A DNA stretch of 64,000 nt from the NCBI RefSeq assembly GCF_900110755.1, contig NZ_FOFF01000023.1, forward strand, positions 62,001-126,000, written 5' to 3'. The DNA is from Streptomyces sp. yr375. GTDB lineage: Bacteria; Actinomycetota; Actinomycetes; Streptomycetales; Streptomycetaceae. The notes under the pieces were generated by a model. That model worked only from the letters and a program-made list of their open reading frames with translations, was not told where the DNA came from and made no database searches. This document shows, piece by piece, positions 20,608 to 29,182 of the stretch. Every line of letters begins with the position of its first letter. Within the stretch, counting starts at the first letter, position 1. The position numbers and the translations under genes are program-made.

Positions 20608-22844
20608 GCGGTCTCCTCCGTGAGTGTGCGGGCGATGGTCCAGGCGGTGAACTGGCTTGCGTAGGCCGCGACTTCGGGGCCCCGGTTGGGGATCGTCAGT
20701 TCGCGTGTGTGCTCTCCGGAACCGGCATCGGTCCCGGCACCGGCCCCCGTACGGACCGTGCATCGCAGGCGGACCGTGCCGGTGTAAAGCTCCGGGCCTC
20801 CACCGCCGTCCCAGGTCCCCTCGAGGGTGACGGCTAGCCGGGCGCCGGGCGCGGATGCCGTGGCCGCAGTTTCCGATTCGCGGGCTGCGGCCAGGTCGGC
20901 CGTGAAGCGGCCGGCGGTGACGGTGTCCTCGACGTCGAGTTCCAGGCCGCGGGCGTCGAGCAGCGCGGCCAGTTCCTGGACGGCGGTCCGGTCCCGGTCG
21001 GTGACGACGTACTCGGCGAGGGCGGAGTCCAGCCGTTTCGCCAGTTCCTCGGCGGCGTCGGGCGGGCAGTCGACGCGCACGTCGACGTACGGGTAGTGCC
21101 AGCGGTACGCGGGCCTGACCGTGAGTCCCTGTTCCCGGACGAGGGCGTCCACGGCGGCTGCGGCGTCCGCCTCGATGATGCCGAGCGTGCGGCGGAAGAC
21201 GGTGGTGACGGCGTCCGGCCGGGGCAGGTGTCCGAGGCCGTCGCCCAGCACGGTGTCGAGCATCGGCAGGCACTCGCGCGGCGGCCCGGGGAGCATCACC
21301 ACGGTGGTGTCCTGGACGTCCAGGCGACAACCCCAGGCGGTGCCGCCCGTGTTGGGCAGCAGGTGCGCGCCCTCCGGGAACAGCGCCTGCCGGCGGTTGT
21401 CCTCGTGTACGGCGACACCGAAGCGGGTGAGCCGTTCCACCACGCCCCGCCATGCCTCCTCGCGGTGCTCCAGGGGGCGGCCCAGCGCCCGCGCGACCCC
21501 GGCCCGTGTCACGTCGTCCGAGGTGGGGCCCAGGCCGCCGAGGACCACGACGACGTCGTCACGGCCGATGGACGCGCGCACGGCGTCCGCGATGGCCGCC
21601 TCGTCGTCCGCGACGGTGTGCCGGATCCGGACCGGCACCCCGCGCGCGGCGAGCCTGCGGGACGCCTCACCGGCGTTGGTGTCGTCCAGGGCGGCCCGCA
21701 GCAGTTCGTCCCCGACGGTGACGACGGCGGCGGTGTGGGCCCGCGGCACGGCGCGGCAGGCGTCGAGCACGGCGGCGGCGCACTCCCCCGTGGTCGCCGT
21801 ACCGCCGAGGTCGTACGTCAACCGGTCGCGGCGGCGGGTGACATGGGCGACCGATGTGCGCAACTCGCCTGCCTCGTCGGCGAATCCGAGGTGTTCCAGC
21901 ATCAGGGCGATGGTGAGGAACGCGGCGAGCGGGTTGGCCCGGCCGGTGCCGGCGATGGCCGGGGCGCTGCCGTGCACCGGTTCGAAGTAGTTGCCGCCCG
22001 CTCCGATGTTGGCGCTGGGCGCGAGGCCCAGGCCGCCCATCACACCGGCCCCGAGGTCGGACAGGATGTCACCGAACATGTTCTCGGCGACGATGACGCC
22101 GAAGCGTTCCGGACGCCGGACCATCCACAGGGCGACGGCGTCCACGTTGAGGATCTCGTACTCGATCTCCGGGTATCCGGCGGCGATCTCCTCCAGCCGC
22201 TCGCGCGTGTAGGCGCTGCTGCGCCGCAGGACGTTCGGTTTGTCGGCGAGGGTGACGCGGGTGTGCCCGTGGGCGCGGGCGTGGTCGAAGGCGTAGCGCA
22301 GGATGCGGTCGAGGCCGTGCGAGGTGAGCATCCGCACGCTCGCGGTGGTGCCGTCGGGGCCGCTGCGGCGGGCGTTGGGGTGGTCGGCGACCAGCGGCCA
22401 CAGCTCGTCGGGGACGCGGTCCCAGTCGAGGCCGGCGTACAGGCCCTCGGTGTTCTCGCGCACGACGCAGAAGCGGTACGGGGTCCCGCCGAGGTGGTTC
22501 TCGACCGGCCGGAGGTTGGCGAACAGGTCGAGACGCTGGCGCAGTTGGATGATGGGCGACACGTACGGCCCGGCGCTCTCGCGCAGACCCGGTTCGAGGC
22601 AGGCGAGCGCCTCGCGCCCCGGCATGCTCGTGGTGGCCCCGAGCAGTACGGCGTCGCTGCGGCCGATGAGGTCCCAGGTGCGCTGCGGCACCGGATCGCC
22701 CTCGGCGCGCCAGAACTCCCAGCCGATGTCGCCGTGTTCCAGGGTGAGGGGCAGGCCGAGGGCGTCGAGCACCGGGAGGGCCGCGTCGAGCACTTCGGGA
22801 CCGATGCCATCGCCCGGCAGGACCGCGATGGTCTTACTTGTCAT
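20604..22844 (-). CDS. isopropylmalate/tartrate-dehydrogenase-type enzyme fused to CinA
   Basis: A 746-residue fusion. Residues 1-360 form a complete isocitrate/isopropylmalate/tartrate dehydrogenase: IAVLPGDGIGPEV, RQRLDLFANLRPV, FCVVRENTEGLYAG, LADKPNVLRRSSAYTRE, NVDAVALWMV, VIVAENMFGDILSDLGAGVM and FEPVHGSAPAIAGTGRANPL. Residues 368-535 are a MoCF/CinA N-terminal domain (VVTVGDELLRA, VVVLGGLGPTSDDVTRAGVA, LLPNTGGTAWG, MLPGPPREC). After a linker domain, residues 625-746 look like a degraded CinA C-terminal amidohydrolase in which the usual ESCTGG-type motif reads EDTVTAGR. An oxidative decarboxylase joined to a nucleotide-processing domain is very unusual. It starts on an ATGA overlap with the hydrolase gene. 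The substrate is probably a 2-hydroxy acid made by the aldolase upstream. Confidence 0.85.
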   Translation of the reverse strand: MTSKTIAVLPGDGIGPEVLDAALPVLDALGLPLTLEHGDIGWEFWRAEGDPVPQRTWDLIGRSDAVLLGATTSMPGREALACLEPGLRESAGPYVSPIIQLRQRLDLFANLRPVENHLGGTPYRFCVVRENTEGLYAGLDWDRVPDELWPLVADHPNARRSGPDGTTASVRMLTSHGLDRILRYAFDHARAHGHTRVTLADKPNVLRRSSAYTRERLEEIAAGYPEIEYEILNVDAVALWMVRRPERFGVIVAENMFGDILSDLGAGVMGGLGLAPSANIGAGGNYFEPVHGSAPAIAGTGRANPLAAFLTIALMLEHLGFADEAGELRTSVAHVTRRRDRLTYDLGGTATTGECAAAVLDACRAVPRAHTAAVVTVGDELLRAALDDTNAGEASRRLAARGVPVRIRHTVADDEAAIADAVRASIGRDDVVVVLGGLGPTSDDVTRAGVARALGRPLEHREEAWRGVVERLTRFGVAVHEDNRRQALFPEGAHLLPNTGGTAWGCRLDVQDTTVVMLPGPPRECLPMLDTVLGDGLGHLPRPDAVTTVFRRTLGIIEADAAAAVDALVREQGLTVRPAYRWHYPYVDVRVDCPPDAAEELAKRLDSALAEYVVTDRDRTAVQELAALLDARGLELDVEDTVTAGRFTADLAAARESETAATASAPGARLAVTLEGTWDGGGGPELYTGTVRLRCTVRTGAGAGTDAGSGEHTRELTIPNRGPEVAAYASQFTAWTIARTLTEETA

Positions 22845-23695
22845 ACGCCCTCTTCATATTTGTCTTCGGGTTGGTCGGGGGCCAGGAACGCGGTGATGGC
22901 CTGGCGGACGTGGTCCGGCTGGTCGGTGTGCGGCCGCATGCCCGCCCGTGGGACGGCGACGCGGGTGTGCGCGGGTCCCGTGGCCAGGTGATGGCCCTGG
23001 ACGAGGCGGGATTCGGCGCCGTGGACGTGCAGCAGCCGGCCGGGGAACCGCTCGACGGTGCGGCGGGCGTCGGCGCGCCGCAGCAGTCGCAGGCCGTCGG
23101 CGAGCCGCCGTCCGGCCGCCGGGTCGTCGGCGCGGTGCGGGGCGTCGTCGTACGAGGTGACGGGGTCCGCCGGACCGCGTACCACCTCGTGCAGCAGCCG
23201 CAGCGCGGTCGCCGTGCCGTGCGCTTCGACGGCTGCGGCGACGCGTTCCAGGGTGGCGTCGAGCGCGTCGTCGGCCACGGTGGGGGCGGAGAGCAGGACG
23301 ACGTGCGCCCGGTGGGTCCACGGGTGGGCGAGGAGATGCTGGACCACGGCGCCGCCCAGGGCGTTGCCCACGAGCAGGTCGACGGGTGCGGCGGCGAGCA
23401 CCCCGGCCCAGCGTTCGGCGAGGGCCTGCAGGTCGTCGCCGTCGCGTAACAGGGACAGCGTGTCGTACACGGTCACCCGGTGGCCCGCCGTCAGCGCGGC
23501 GGCGACGGGCGCCAGGAAGGCGCCCTCGTCCCAGCGGGCCATGACCGGGGAGAGGACGGCCGCGGTGCCGAGGGCCCGCTCGTCGCCCAGCCGCTCGCCG
23601 CCCAGCCGCACGGCGACCGGGGTCGGGGCCGGTGCCGCCACCGGTGCCGGCGCCGTGGCGGGCGTCGGCACCGGTGGCGCGGAAGGCGATGTCAC
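22841..23695 (-). CDS. alpha/beta-hydrolase with a TTA codon
   Basis: A 284-residue hydrolase-fold protein. The N-terminal 30 residues are Pro/Ala-rich. LLVGNALGGAVVQHLLAH corresponds to the nucleophile elbow but has Asn where the Ser nucleophile is expected (G-N-A-L-G), and GRLLHVHGAESRLV and GMRPHTDQPDHV give candidate acid and His residues. It may thus be a non-hydrolytic member, such as a dioxygenase or lyase. Codon 83 (23447-23449 on the reverse strand) is TTA, the rare Leu codon read by bldA tRNA, so translation is expected to be growth-phase dependent. The GTG start overlaps the aldolase stop and its own stop overlaps the fusion gene's start. Confidence 0.75.
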   Translation of the reverse strand: MTSPSAPPVPTPATAPAPVAAPAPTPVAVRLGGERLGDERALGTAAVLSPVMARWDEGAFLAPVAAALTAGHRVTVYDTLSLLRDGDDLQALAERWAGVLAAAPVDLLVGNALGGAVVQHLLAHPWTHRAHVVLLSAPTVADDALDATLERVAAAVEAHGTATALRLLHEVVRGPADPVTSYDDAPHRADDPAAGRRLADGLRLLRRADARRTVERFPGRLLHVHGAESRLVQGHHLATGPAHTRVAVPRAGMRPHTDQPDHVRQAITAFLAPDQPEDKYEEGV

Positions 23696-24657
23696 GCCGC
23701 GACCGCCACGGAGGTCAGTTCGCGCGCGGCGCTGAAGGCCGCGCCGATGTGGTCGGCGGGCAGCTTGGCGCGCTCCTCGACGGACAGGTCGAAGTGGCCC
23801 AGGACCAGATCGGGCAGCGGCAGCGAGGGCCTGGCCTCGGGGATCTCGGACTCCATGCGGTGGGCGAGGGTGAGCACCCTGCCGAGGTCGTACGAGCCGT
23901 ACGAGCCACCCTGGCCGTGCGGAGCGGTGGTCCGGCCGGTGCGGGCCAGGTAGGCCAGCCACTGTTCGGTGATCAGGTTGCCCGGGCCCTTGCCCATGCC
24001 CAGGACCGAGGAGTCGATCCAGGTGGCGCCCGCCTCGACCGCCGCGATGGCGTTGGCCAGGGCCAGGCCCAGGTTGTTGTGGGCGTGCAGGCCGATGGCC
24101 GAACCGGTCACCGAGCGCACCAGGGTGACCAGGCGGGAGACCTCGTCCGGCAGCAGGCTGCCGTTGGAGTCCGCCAGGTAGATCACGTCCGCGCCGGCGT
24201 CCTCGGACAGCCCGGAGAGCGCGACGAGTCTCTTGCGGTCGAGCTGGCTGACGCGGGTGATGTTGACCGTGGTGGTGAAGCCGATGTCCGCGGCCTTGCG
24301 CAGCATGGCGAGCCCGGGTTCCGGCGTGCCCGAGGGCAGGCAGAACCGCACCAGCCGGACGCCGGCCTCGAACATCTGCGTGAGGTCGTCGTCGACGATG
24401 TTCTTCGGGTGCAGGATCATGCAGATGCGTTCGGGCGGTACGACCTCGGCCACGGCGCGGATGTAGTCGTCGGCCCCCGTGCCCGTCAGGCCCAGGTCCG
24501 GCTTCGGCTGGAAGGAACCCTTGCGGTATCCGATTTCGACCCACTCGACACCGGCCGCGACGCTCTCCCGGGCGTGATGCAGGGCGTATTCGAGGGAGAA
24601 GCCGAAGTTGTTCCGGTATCCCCCGTCCCGCAGCGTCACATCGAGATTGGTGACCAT
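23692..24657 (-). CDS. HMGL-like / 4-hydroxy-2-oxovalerate-aldolase-type enzyme
   Basis: A 321-residue TIM-barrel enzyme of the HMGL-like/DmpG group. DVTLRDGGYRNNFGF is the metal- and base-carrying first strand, ADVIYLADSNGSLLPDEV is a late strand, and AIGLHAHNNLGLALANAIAA carries the HxH metal ligands. The DRE-TIM family performs retro-aldol or Claisen-type chemistry on 2-oxo acids; closest by eye to 4-hydroxy-2-oxovalerate aldolase, though a synthase of the homocitrate type is not excluded. The ATG at 24657 follows GGAGGA and opens the five-gene operon. No acylating aldehyde dehydrogenase partner, normal for DmpG, is present. Confidence 0.82.
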   Translation of the reverse strand: MVTNLDVTLRDGGYRNNFGFSLEYALHHARESVAAGVEWVEIGYRKGSFQPKPDLGLTGTGADDYIRAVAEVVPPERICMILHPKNIVDDDLTQMFEAGVRLVRFCLPSGTPEPGLAMLRKAADIGFTTTVNITRVSQLDRKRLVALSGLSEDAGADVIYLADSNGSLLPDEVSRLVTLVRSVTGSAIGLHAHNNLGLALANAIAAVEAGATWIDSSVLGMGKGPGNLITEQWLAYLARTGRTTAPHGQGGSYGSYDLGRVLTLAHRMESEIPEARPSLPLPDLVLGHFDLSVEERAKLPADHIGAAFSAARELTSVAVAA

Positions 24658-24983
24658 GTCTCCTCCGTTGACTGTCCGAGATATCGACTGCAAGGGCAGG
24701 GGGTGGTCCATATCCGGACACCGGACATCAGGTGCCTGACGTCACACATCAGGCACCGGACACCGGCACACAGGCGACATCCCCCGCGCCTCATTTGCCA
24801 GGTATTACGCTTCGACGGACCCGCGCAGCCCATCGGCAGATTCCAGAATGAATGACCAAAGAATGACTAAGTAATGGCCAAGGAATAACTGCCTGGACGG
24901 GTCCGGAGTTTCTGTGGTGCGGTCGTTTCCGAAAGCACGATGAACGTTATCTCGCCGATACCGGCGGAGCAAGCTCGAATTAT
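24658..24983. promoter_or_regulatory. likely promoter region of the aldolase operon
   Basis: No gene. The segment 24840-24900 is clearly AT-richer than its surroundings and contains several GAATGAC/AATGACTAA-like repeats on the plus strand. It lies directly upstream of the aldolase operon and downstream of the LysR gene, so a LysR-controlled promoter here is likely. Individual boxes cannot be assigned. Confidence 0.4.
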
Positions 24984-25937
24984 TTACGGTTGTGTGAACT
25001 CGACGGGTGGCCGAACCAGCCCGGAAAGAATGACCGAATTCTCCTCGGCGACCTTACGGCGCACCTCGGAACACGCCTCGGAAAACAGCGAAAATCGCCC
25101 CGGGTCGGCATCCTGGCGCAGGGCGAGGGACATTCGGATCGTCATCGGGGAATCAGCCAGCTCTTTGCGTGCGATCCGTCGCGAAGAGACCGCGCCGATC
25201 GCCGTCGGGTACACCAGCGTCCAGCCGGCCGAGCCCGACCCGATCTCCGCCAGCGTGTCCTGGAGCCCGGTGAACGGCGGGCCGATCACCGGGTCGAAGC
25301 CCGCCTCCCGGCACGCGGACACGACCGTGTCGTACAGCACGGAGTTGTCCCTGCGGTCGGCGATCCGCAGCGGCACCTCGGCGAGATCCCGCAGGTCGAG
25401 CACCGGTTTTTCGGCGAGTGGGTGCGCGGCGGGCAGCACCACCACCAGCGGGTCGTACCACAGGGTGAGCAGCGTCAGGCCGGGCGCGCTGTCGACGCCC
25501 CGGATGAAGGCGGCGTCCAGCGCGCCGGCCCGCAGCGCCTCCAGGCGCTCCGGTGCGCCGAGTGTCTGGAATTCGAAGCGGGTGTCTGTCCCGTCCCGGG
25601 GGAACGCGTCCAGGAAATAGTCGAGGCGCCGCCCGAGAGCCGAGCTGATACCGAGCCGGAAGGTGTCGCTTTCCTGCGCCGACATTCTTCTGGCGAGGCC
25701 GGTGAAGACATCGACCGCGCGGAGAATTTCCTGCCCCTCCGCCAGCAGTTCCCGACCGGCCGGAGTGAGTTGTACGGAACGGCGGGAGCGATCGAAGAGA
25801 AGTACCTTCAACTCGCGTTCCAGCCGCCGTATCTGCTGGCTCACCGCCGGCTGGCCGATATTCAACCGTTCCGCGGCTCTGCCGAAATGCAGCTCCTCGG
25901 CCACGGCAACGAAGTACTGAACCTGACGTAGCTCCAC
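24984..25937 (-). CDS. LysR-family transcriptional regulator
   Basis: A 317-residue LysR regulator. The N-terminal winged helix-turn-helix is textbook: MELRQVQYFVAVAEELHFGR, AAERLNIGQPAVSQQIRRLE, RRSVQLTPAGRELL. The rest is the periplasmic-binding-like effector domain (FRLGISSALGRRLDYFLDAF, VVVLPAAHPLAEK). It lies just upstream of the aldolase operon in the same orientation, unlike the usual divergent arrangement. The effector is probably an intermediate of the pathway encoded beside it. Confidence 0.92.
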   Translation of the reverse strand: MELRQVQYFVAVAEELHFGRAAERLNIGQPAVSQQIRRLERELKVLLFDRSRRSVQLTPAGRELLAEGQEILRAVDVFTGLARRMSAQESDTFRLGISSALGRRLDYFLDAFPRDGTDTRFEFQTLGAPERLEALRAGALDAAFIRGVDSAPGLTLLTLWYDPLVVVLPAAHPLAEKPVLDLRDLAEVPLRIADRRDNSVLYDTVVSACREAGFDPVIGPPFTGLQDTLAEIGSGSAGWTLVYPTAIGAVSSRRIARKELADSPMTIRMSLALRQDADPGRFSLFSEACSEVRRKVAEENSVILSGLVRPPVEFTQP

Positions 25938-26017
25938 CCGCGCGCACCCCCGTGCTTCCTGTATACGGAAACGATCATCTCACGATCGGGCGGAGCAGCG
26001 GGGAAAGCTTACTATTC

Positions 26018-27298
26018 CTATACGTTACGTTGCGTTGCGCGAGCCGCCTGCCCGGTGTCCCCGTCGCGACGGGCGGCCAGCGTCAGGAAGAGCCGGAAGG
26101 CCATGACTCCCAGAAGCGCGGCACCCAGGACGAACCACCCGAGGCTGAACAGGTCGCCCGAGGGAAGCCTGCTGACGCAGAAAATGCCGAGTGACGCACC
26201 GAGCAATTGGAGTGCGCCCATCAGTCCGGACGCGGAACCGGCGGTGGACCGGAAGGTGGTCACGCCCGCGCTCATCGACAGCGGCAGCAGGAATCCGTTG
26301 CCGAAGGTCATCACCGGCATGAAGGCCAGCACGAGCAGCCCCCAGCGTCCGCCCACATCGCTCAGCCCGAGCCCGAGCATCAGCAGCGCGCCGGTGAAGA
26401 AGACGGCGTGCCCCCACCACAGCAGCCGGTTGACCGGATGGTTGCGGACCAGCGACCGCGAGGTCAGATTCCCCGCCACGTAGGCCACCGAGACGGTGAT
26501 GTAGCAGTAGCTCGTGGTCACCGTGGCCAGCCCCAGCTTCTGGAAGATCAGCGGGGACGCGGCCAGGTAGCCGAAGTAACCGCCGTAGGCCACCACGAGG
26601 TTGAGGGTGTAGGCCCAGAAGAGAGGGTGCGCGAGCAGCCGCGGGTAGCCGCGCAGCGTGGCCCCCAGATGCCGGCTGCGGCGCTCGGGCGGCAGGCTCT
26701 CCGGCACCCACGCGACCATGGCGATCAGGGTGAGCAGCCCGATCAGCGCGGTCACCACGAACGGCGCCCGCCAACTGACGTACGTGGTCAGATAGCCGCC
26801 GACGAGGGGGGCGACGGAGGGTGAGACGCCCACGATCGGCATGACCGTGGCGAACATCCGCGCCGCGTCCTTCTCCTCGTACAGGTCGCTGATGACGGCG
26901 CGGCCGATCACCATGCCGGATCCGGCGCCCAGTGCCTGGAGCAGCCGTCCGGCGCCGAAGAACTCGACGGTGGGCGCCACCGCGCACAGCACCGACGCGA
27001 CGACGAAGACGCCCAGACCGGAGACGATGACCCGCTTGCGGCCGTACGCGTCCGACAGGGGTCCGTACACCGCCTGGGAGATCGCGATGCCGATCATGAA
27101 CGCGCTGAAGGTCCACTGGACCGACGAGACCGGGACGTCCAGGGCGTGCGCGGTGGACGGCACACCCGGCAGGTTGATGTCGGAGGCGAACAGACCGCCC
27201 GCGTTGAGCGAGCACAGTACGGCGAGCAGCAGCGCGTAGGAGGTGCGGGCCGGAGCGGCGGCGTTCGTTGCGGGCGTGGTGGTCGTAGTGGTCGTCAT
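26018..27298 (-). CDS. MFS transporter, Bcr/CflA-type drug resistance exporter
   Basis: A 426-residue protein with 12 predicted membrane helices. Family landmarks are FASDINLPGVPSTAHAL at the first helix (the D-x-x-LP motif of the Bcr/CflA group), YGPLSDAYGRKRVIVSG (motif A) and VGVSPSVAPLVGGYL (motif C, typical of antiporters). A Thr-rich tail precedes the first helix. It likely exports a product or toxic intermediate of the adjacent pathway. It lies 80 bases upstream of lysR on the same strand. Confidence 0.9.
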   Translation of the reverse strand: MTTTTTTTPATNAAAPARTSYALLLAVLCSLNAGGLFASDINLPGVPSTAHALDVPVSSVQWTFSAFMIGIAISQAVYGPLSDAYGRKRVIVSGLGVFVVASVLCAVAPTVEFFGAGRLLQALGAGSGMVIGRAVISDLYEEKDAARMFATVMPIVGVSPSVAPLVGGYLTTYVSWRAPFVVTALIGLLTLIAMVAWVPESLPPERRSRHLGATLRGYPRLLAHPLFWAYTLNLVVAYGGYFGYLAASPLIFQKLGLATVTTSYCYITVSVAYVAGNLTSRSLVRNHPVNRLLWWGHAVFFTGALLMLGLGLSDVGGRWGLLVLAFMPVMTFGNGFLLPLSMSAGVTTFRSTAGSASGLMGALQLLGASLGIFCVSRLPSGDLFSLGWFVLGAALLGVMAFRLFLTLAARRDGDTGQAARATQRNV

Positions 27299-27434
27299 GA
27301 ACGGACTTCCCTGGGGTCAAGGAGGCAGTGGGGTGCCGTTCCGGGCCGGTACGGGGGTGCCCGACCCGGAACGGCGGTCTACGGCGTTCAACTTCCGTCT
27401 ACTGCGCGGCAGTTGAAGGAAAGAGGGCGACGCC

Positions 27435-27632
27435 TCAGCGCTTCGCCGCGCGCTCCGCGAGGGTCTCCCCGGCGATCGACCAACTGTCGGTGGCGATCTC
27501 CTGGACGGTCACCCAGACGCTCTCCGGCTTGCTGCCGGTCGCCCGCACATAGGCCTCGGTCAGCTCGCGGACGAGCTCGCTCTTCTGCTCGGTGGTCTTG
27601 CCGGGGGTCTGCTGAACCTGGATGAGAGGCAT
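27435..27632 (-). CDS. 4-oxalocrotonate tautomerase family protein
   Basis: A 65-residue single-domain tautomerase starting MPLIQVQQTPGKTTEQKSEL. Pro2, exposed after Met removal, is the family's catalytic general base, and the length matches the 4-OT subunit. VWVTVQEIATDSWSIAGETL fits the second beta strand. A Gln residue occupies the place often held by the second Arg, so the substrate may differ from 4-oxalocrotonate. GGAGACGTAC precedes the ATG. It is upstream of the MFS gene on the same strand and could convert enol/keto forms of 2-oxo acids in the same pathway. Confidence 0.87.
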   Translation of the reverse strand: MPLIQVQQTPGKTTEQKSELVRELTEAYVRATGSKPESVWVTVQEIATDSWSIAGETLAERAAKR

Positions 27633-27656
27633 GTACGTCTCCGGATCGGGCCTGAG

Positions 27657-27719
27657 GGTGGTGAGGGTGATAAGCGTGATGAGGGTGATGAGGGTGGTGA
27701 GGGTGGTGAGGGTGGTGAG
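27657..27719. repeat. seven tandem 9-bp units (GGTGGTGAG type)
   Basis: Seven consecutive 9-base units, four of them exactly GGTGGTGAG and the rest differing by one to three bases. The array lies 25 bases upstream of the tautomerase start, in its probable 5' untranslated region. Confidence 0.85.
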
Positions 27720-27871
27720 GAACGGACGGTGGGCCTGCGCGGGTCACCGCGCGGGCGCTCCGTCATGGGTCAAGTCCAGCAGCCGCCCACCAGGCGTCCA
27801 AGGCGCAATCCGCTCTCACGCCGATCACGAATCGTGATGAGTCGACGCCCCGCGCGTCACACAGCCCGCTC

Positions 27872-28702
27872 TCACTCCTGCTCCCGCCCCCGCTGCACCA
27901 CCCGCGTGATCTCGAACCGGACCCTCGGCTCGCCGTCCGTCAGCAGGACGTGGGCGGTGCCGGTGAGTTGGAGCGTCGTACCGGTGCGTTCGTCGAGGAA
28001 CAGCGCGCCGGCGCGTGGGTTGAGGACGAGGTTGCCGAGCGTCATGAGCATCGAGTTACCGGGGTATTCCGGCCACATCAGCTCGGTCGGCGACAGCACC
28101 TCGACGAAGCCGGGATCGCCGCCCCGGTGACTGGCGTCGGCGGCGCCCGTGTCCGAGGCCGTGGCGATGAAGAACGTGTCCGCCGCCGTGATCCACGCCT
28201 GTTGGTCCGGGGTGAGCGACTCGCCGGACGAGGTCGGTCCGCAGGCGAGGGGAGGGCGGGCCGGGCCGGTGCGGCGGCGCAGTCGCCCGGGGCAGTTGGT
28301 GAAGACCTGGGTGGTTTCGATCGCAATCCCGCGCGCGGTGGAGCGGGCGATTCCGTTGACCCTGAGCCGTAGCCGCGTACGCCCGTCGGGAAAGAGCAGA
28401 CCGATCTCGAAAGGGCCGTCCCCGATTCGCAGGGACAGCGGCAGCGGAAGTCGCTCCCGGTCCAGGGCCAAGGAGAGCGAATGCGGGCCGGTTCCCTTTG
28501 CGAATCCCGGCGGTCCTGTAACGGCCGAGGCCCAGATCAGACCGGCGGAATCGGCCGACCCGAGCACCGCCAGACTCTGCATTCCGACAAAGGCCGCGAG
28601 AACCTCCGTCAGACCGCTCCGGATCACTCTCGAAGATCGGTCCGCCTCGGCCGATCTGCCCAGCGTCTCCTGCATTTCGCGTTCGCCTCGATGGTAATTC
28701 AC
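27872..28702 (-). CDS. pyridoxamine 5'-phosphate oxidase-like (FMN-binding split barrel) protein
   Basis: A 276-residue protein of the PPOX group seen in longer actinomycete members: MNYHRGEREMQETLG start, LAVLGSADSAGLIWASAVTG (first barrel strand), LTPDQQAWITAADTFFIATA, and FVEVLSPTELMWPEYPGNSM with LNPRAGALFLDERTG, where FMN phosphate contacts occur in the family. It probably binds a flavin and acts as an oxidoreductase. I chose the GTG at 28702 because AAGGGAG lies upstream and homologous-looking sequence begins there. It is divergent from the NRPS operon and may or may not belong to it. Confidence 0.78.
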   Translation of the reverse strand: MNYHRGEREMQETLGRSAEADRSSRVIRSGLTEVLAAFVGMQSLAVLGSADSAGLIWASAVTGPPGFAKGTGPHSLSLALDRERLPLPLSLRIGDGPFEIGLLFPDGRTRLRLRVNGIARSTARGIAIETTQVFTNCPGRLRRRTGPARPPLACGPTSSGESLTPDQQAWITAADTFFIATASDTGAADASHRGGDPGFVEVLSPTELMWPEYPGNSMLMTLGNLVLNPRAGALFLDERTGTTLQLTGTAHVLLTDGEPRVRFEITRVVQRGREQE

Positions 28703-29182
28703 CCTGATGACAACTCCCTTCCGCAGATGACGGAATGCCGCGCTCCGCCTCCGTACCCGATCGAACGGCACCGGCCCGGGCGGGCCGCAGCCATCCGAGA
28801 CGGTATACAGACTTCGTCCAGAGCGGCCGCCGCAGAATGGCCGAGGCCTGCCGCACGGCCGGGTTCCGTCGACGTGGAGGGGCCGGAAACAAAGGCCGGA
28901 TCACGTCTTGCGTCGCCGTTCCGTCGGGCAGTCCCCGTATCAGGAACGGCGGGCCGGAGTCACGTTCACGGCACGGGCGACAAACAGGGGGAGGGCGTTC
29001 CGGAACGGCCTTACAGAGCTGCCTCGCAGAGCTTGCTTGCGGCGCTCCCTTCCGGGCGACGGCGAATAACTTGAAGCCGAAATTCCATTCGTCCAGTGAA
29101 TCCAAGAGATCCGATAGACCAGGTAGATCAGATAGATCCGATAGATCAGCTAGACCCAAGTGAATCCATAGGGGGAAAACTC
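28703..29182. promoter_or_regulatory. divergent promoter region before the NRPS operon
   Basis: 480 bases without a supported gene, between the PPOX-like gene and the first biosynthetic gene. It should contain the promoters for both. The 29113-29157 repeat array lies immediately upstream of the diiron-enzyme ribosome-binding site. Confidence 0.5.
29113..29157. repeat. five 9-bp iterons (GATAGATCC type) upstream of the NRPS operon
   Basis: Five units with exact 9-base spacing: GATAGACCA, GGTAGATCA, GATAGATCC, GATAGATCA, GCTAGACCC. The sequence is markedly less GC-rich than its surroundings and ends 26 bases before the ATG at 29183. It may be a regulator-binding array or may simply be one of the window's period-9 tandem repeats. 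Confidence 0.75.

Noticed and set aside
18978..24657. Phosphonate biosynthesis cluster
   Set aside because: HMGL-type and isocitrate-dehydrogenase-type enzymes occur in some phosphonate pathways, but no PEP mutase or phosphonopyruvate decarboxylase is visible in the window.
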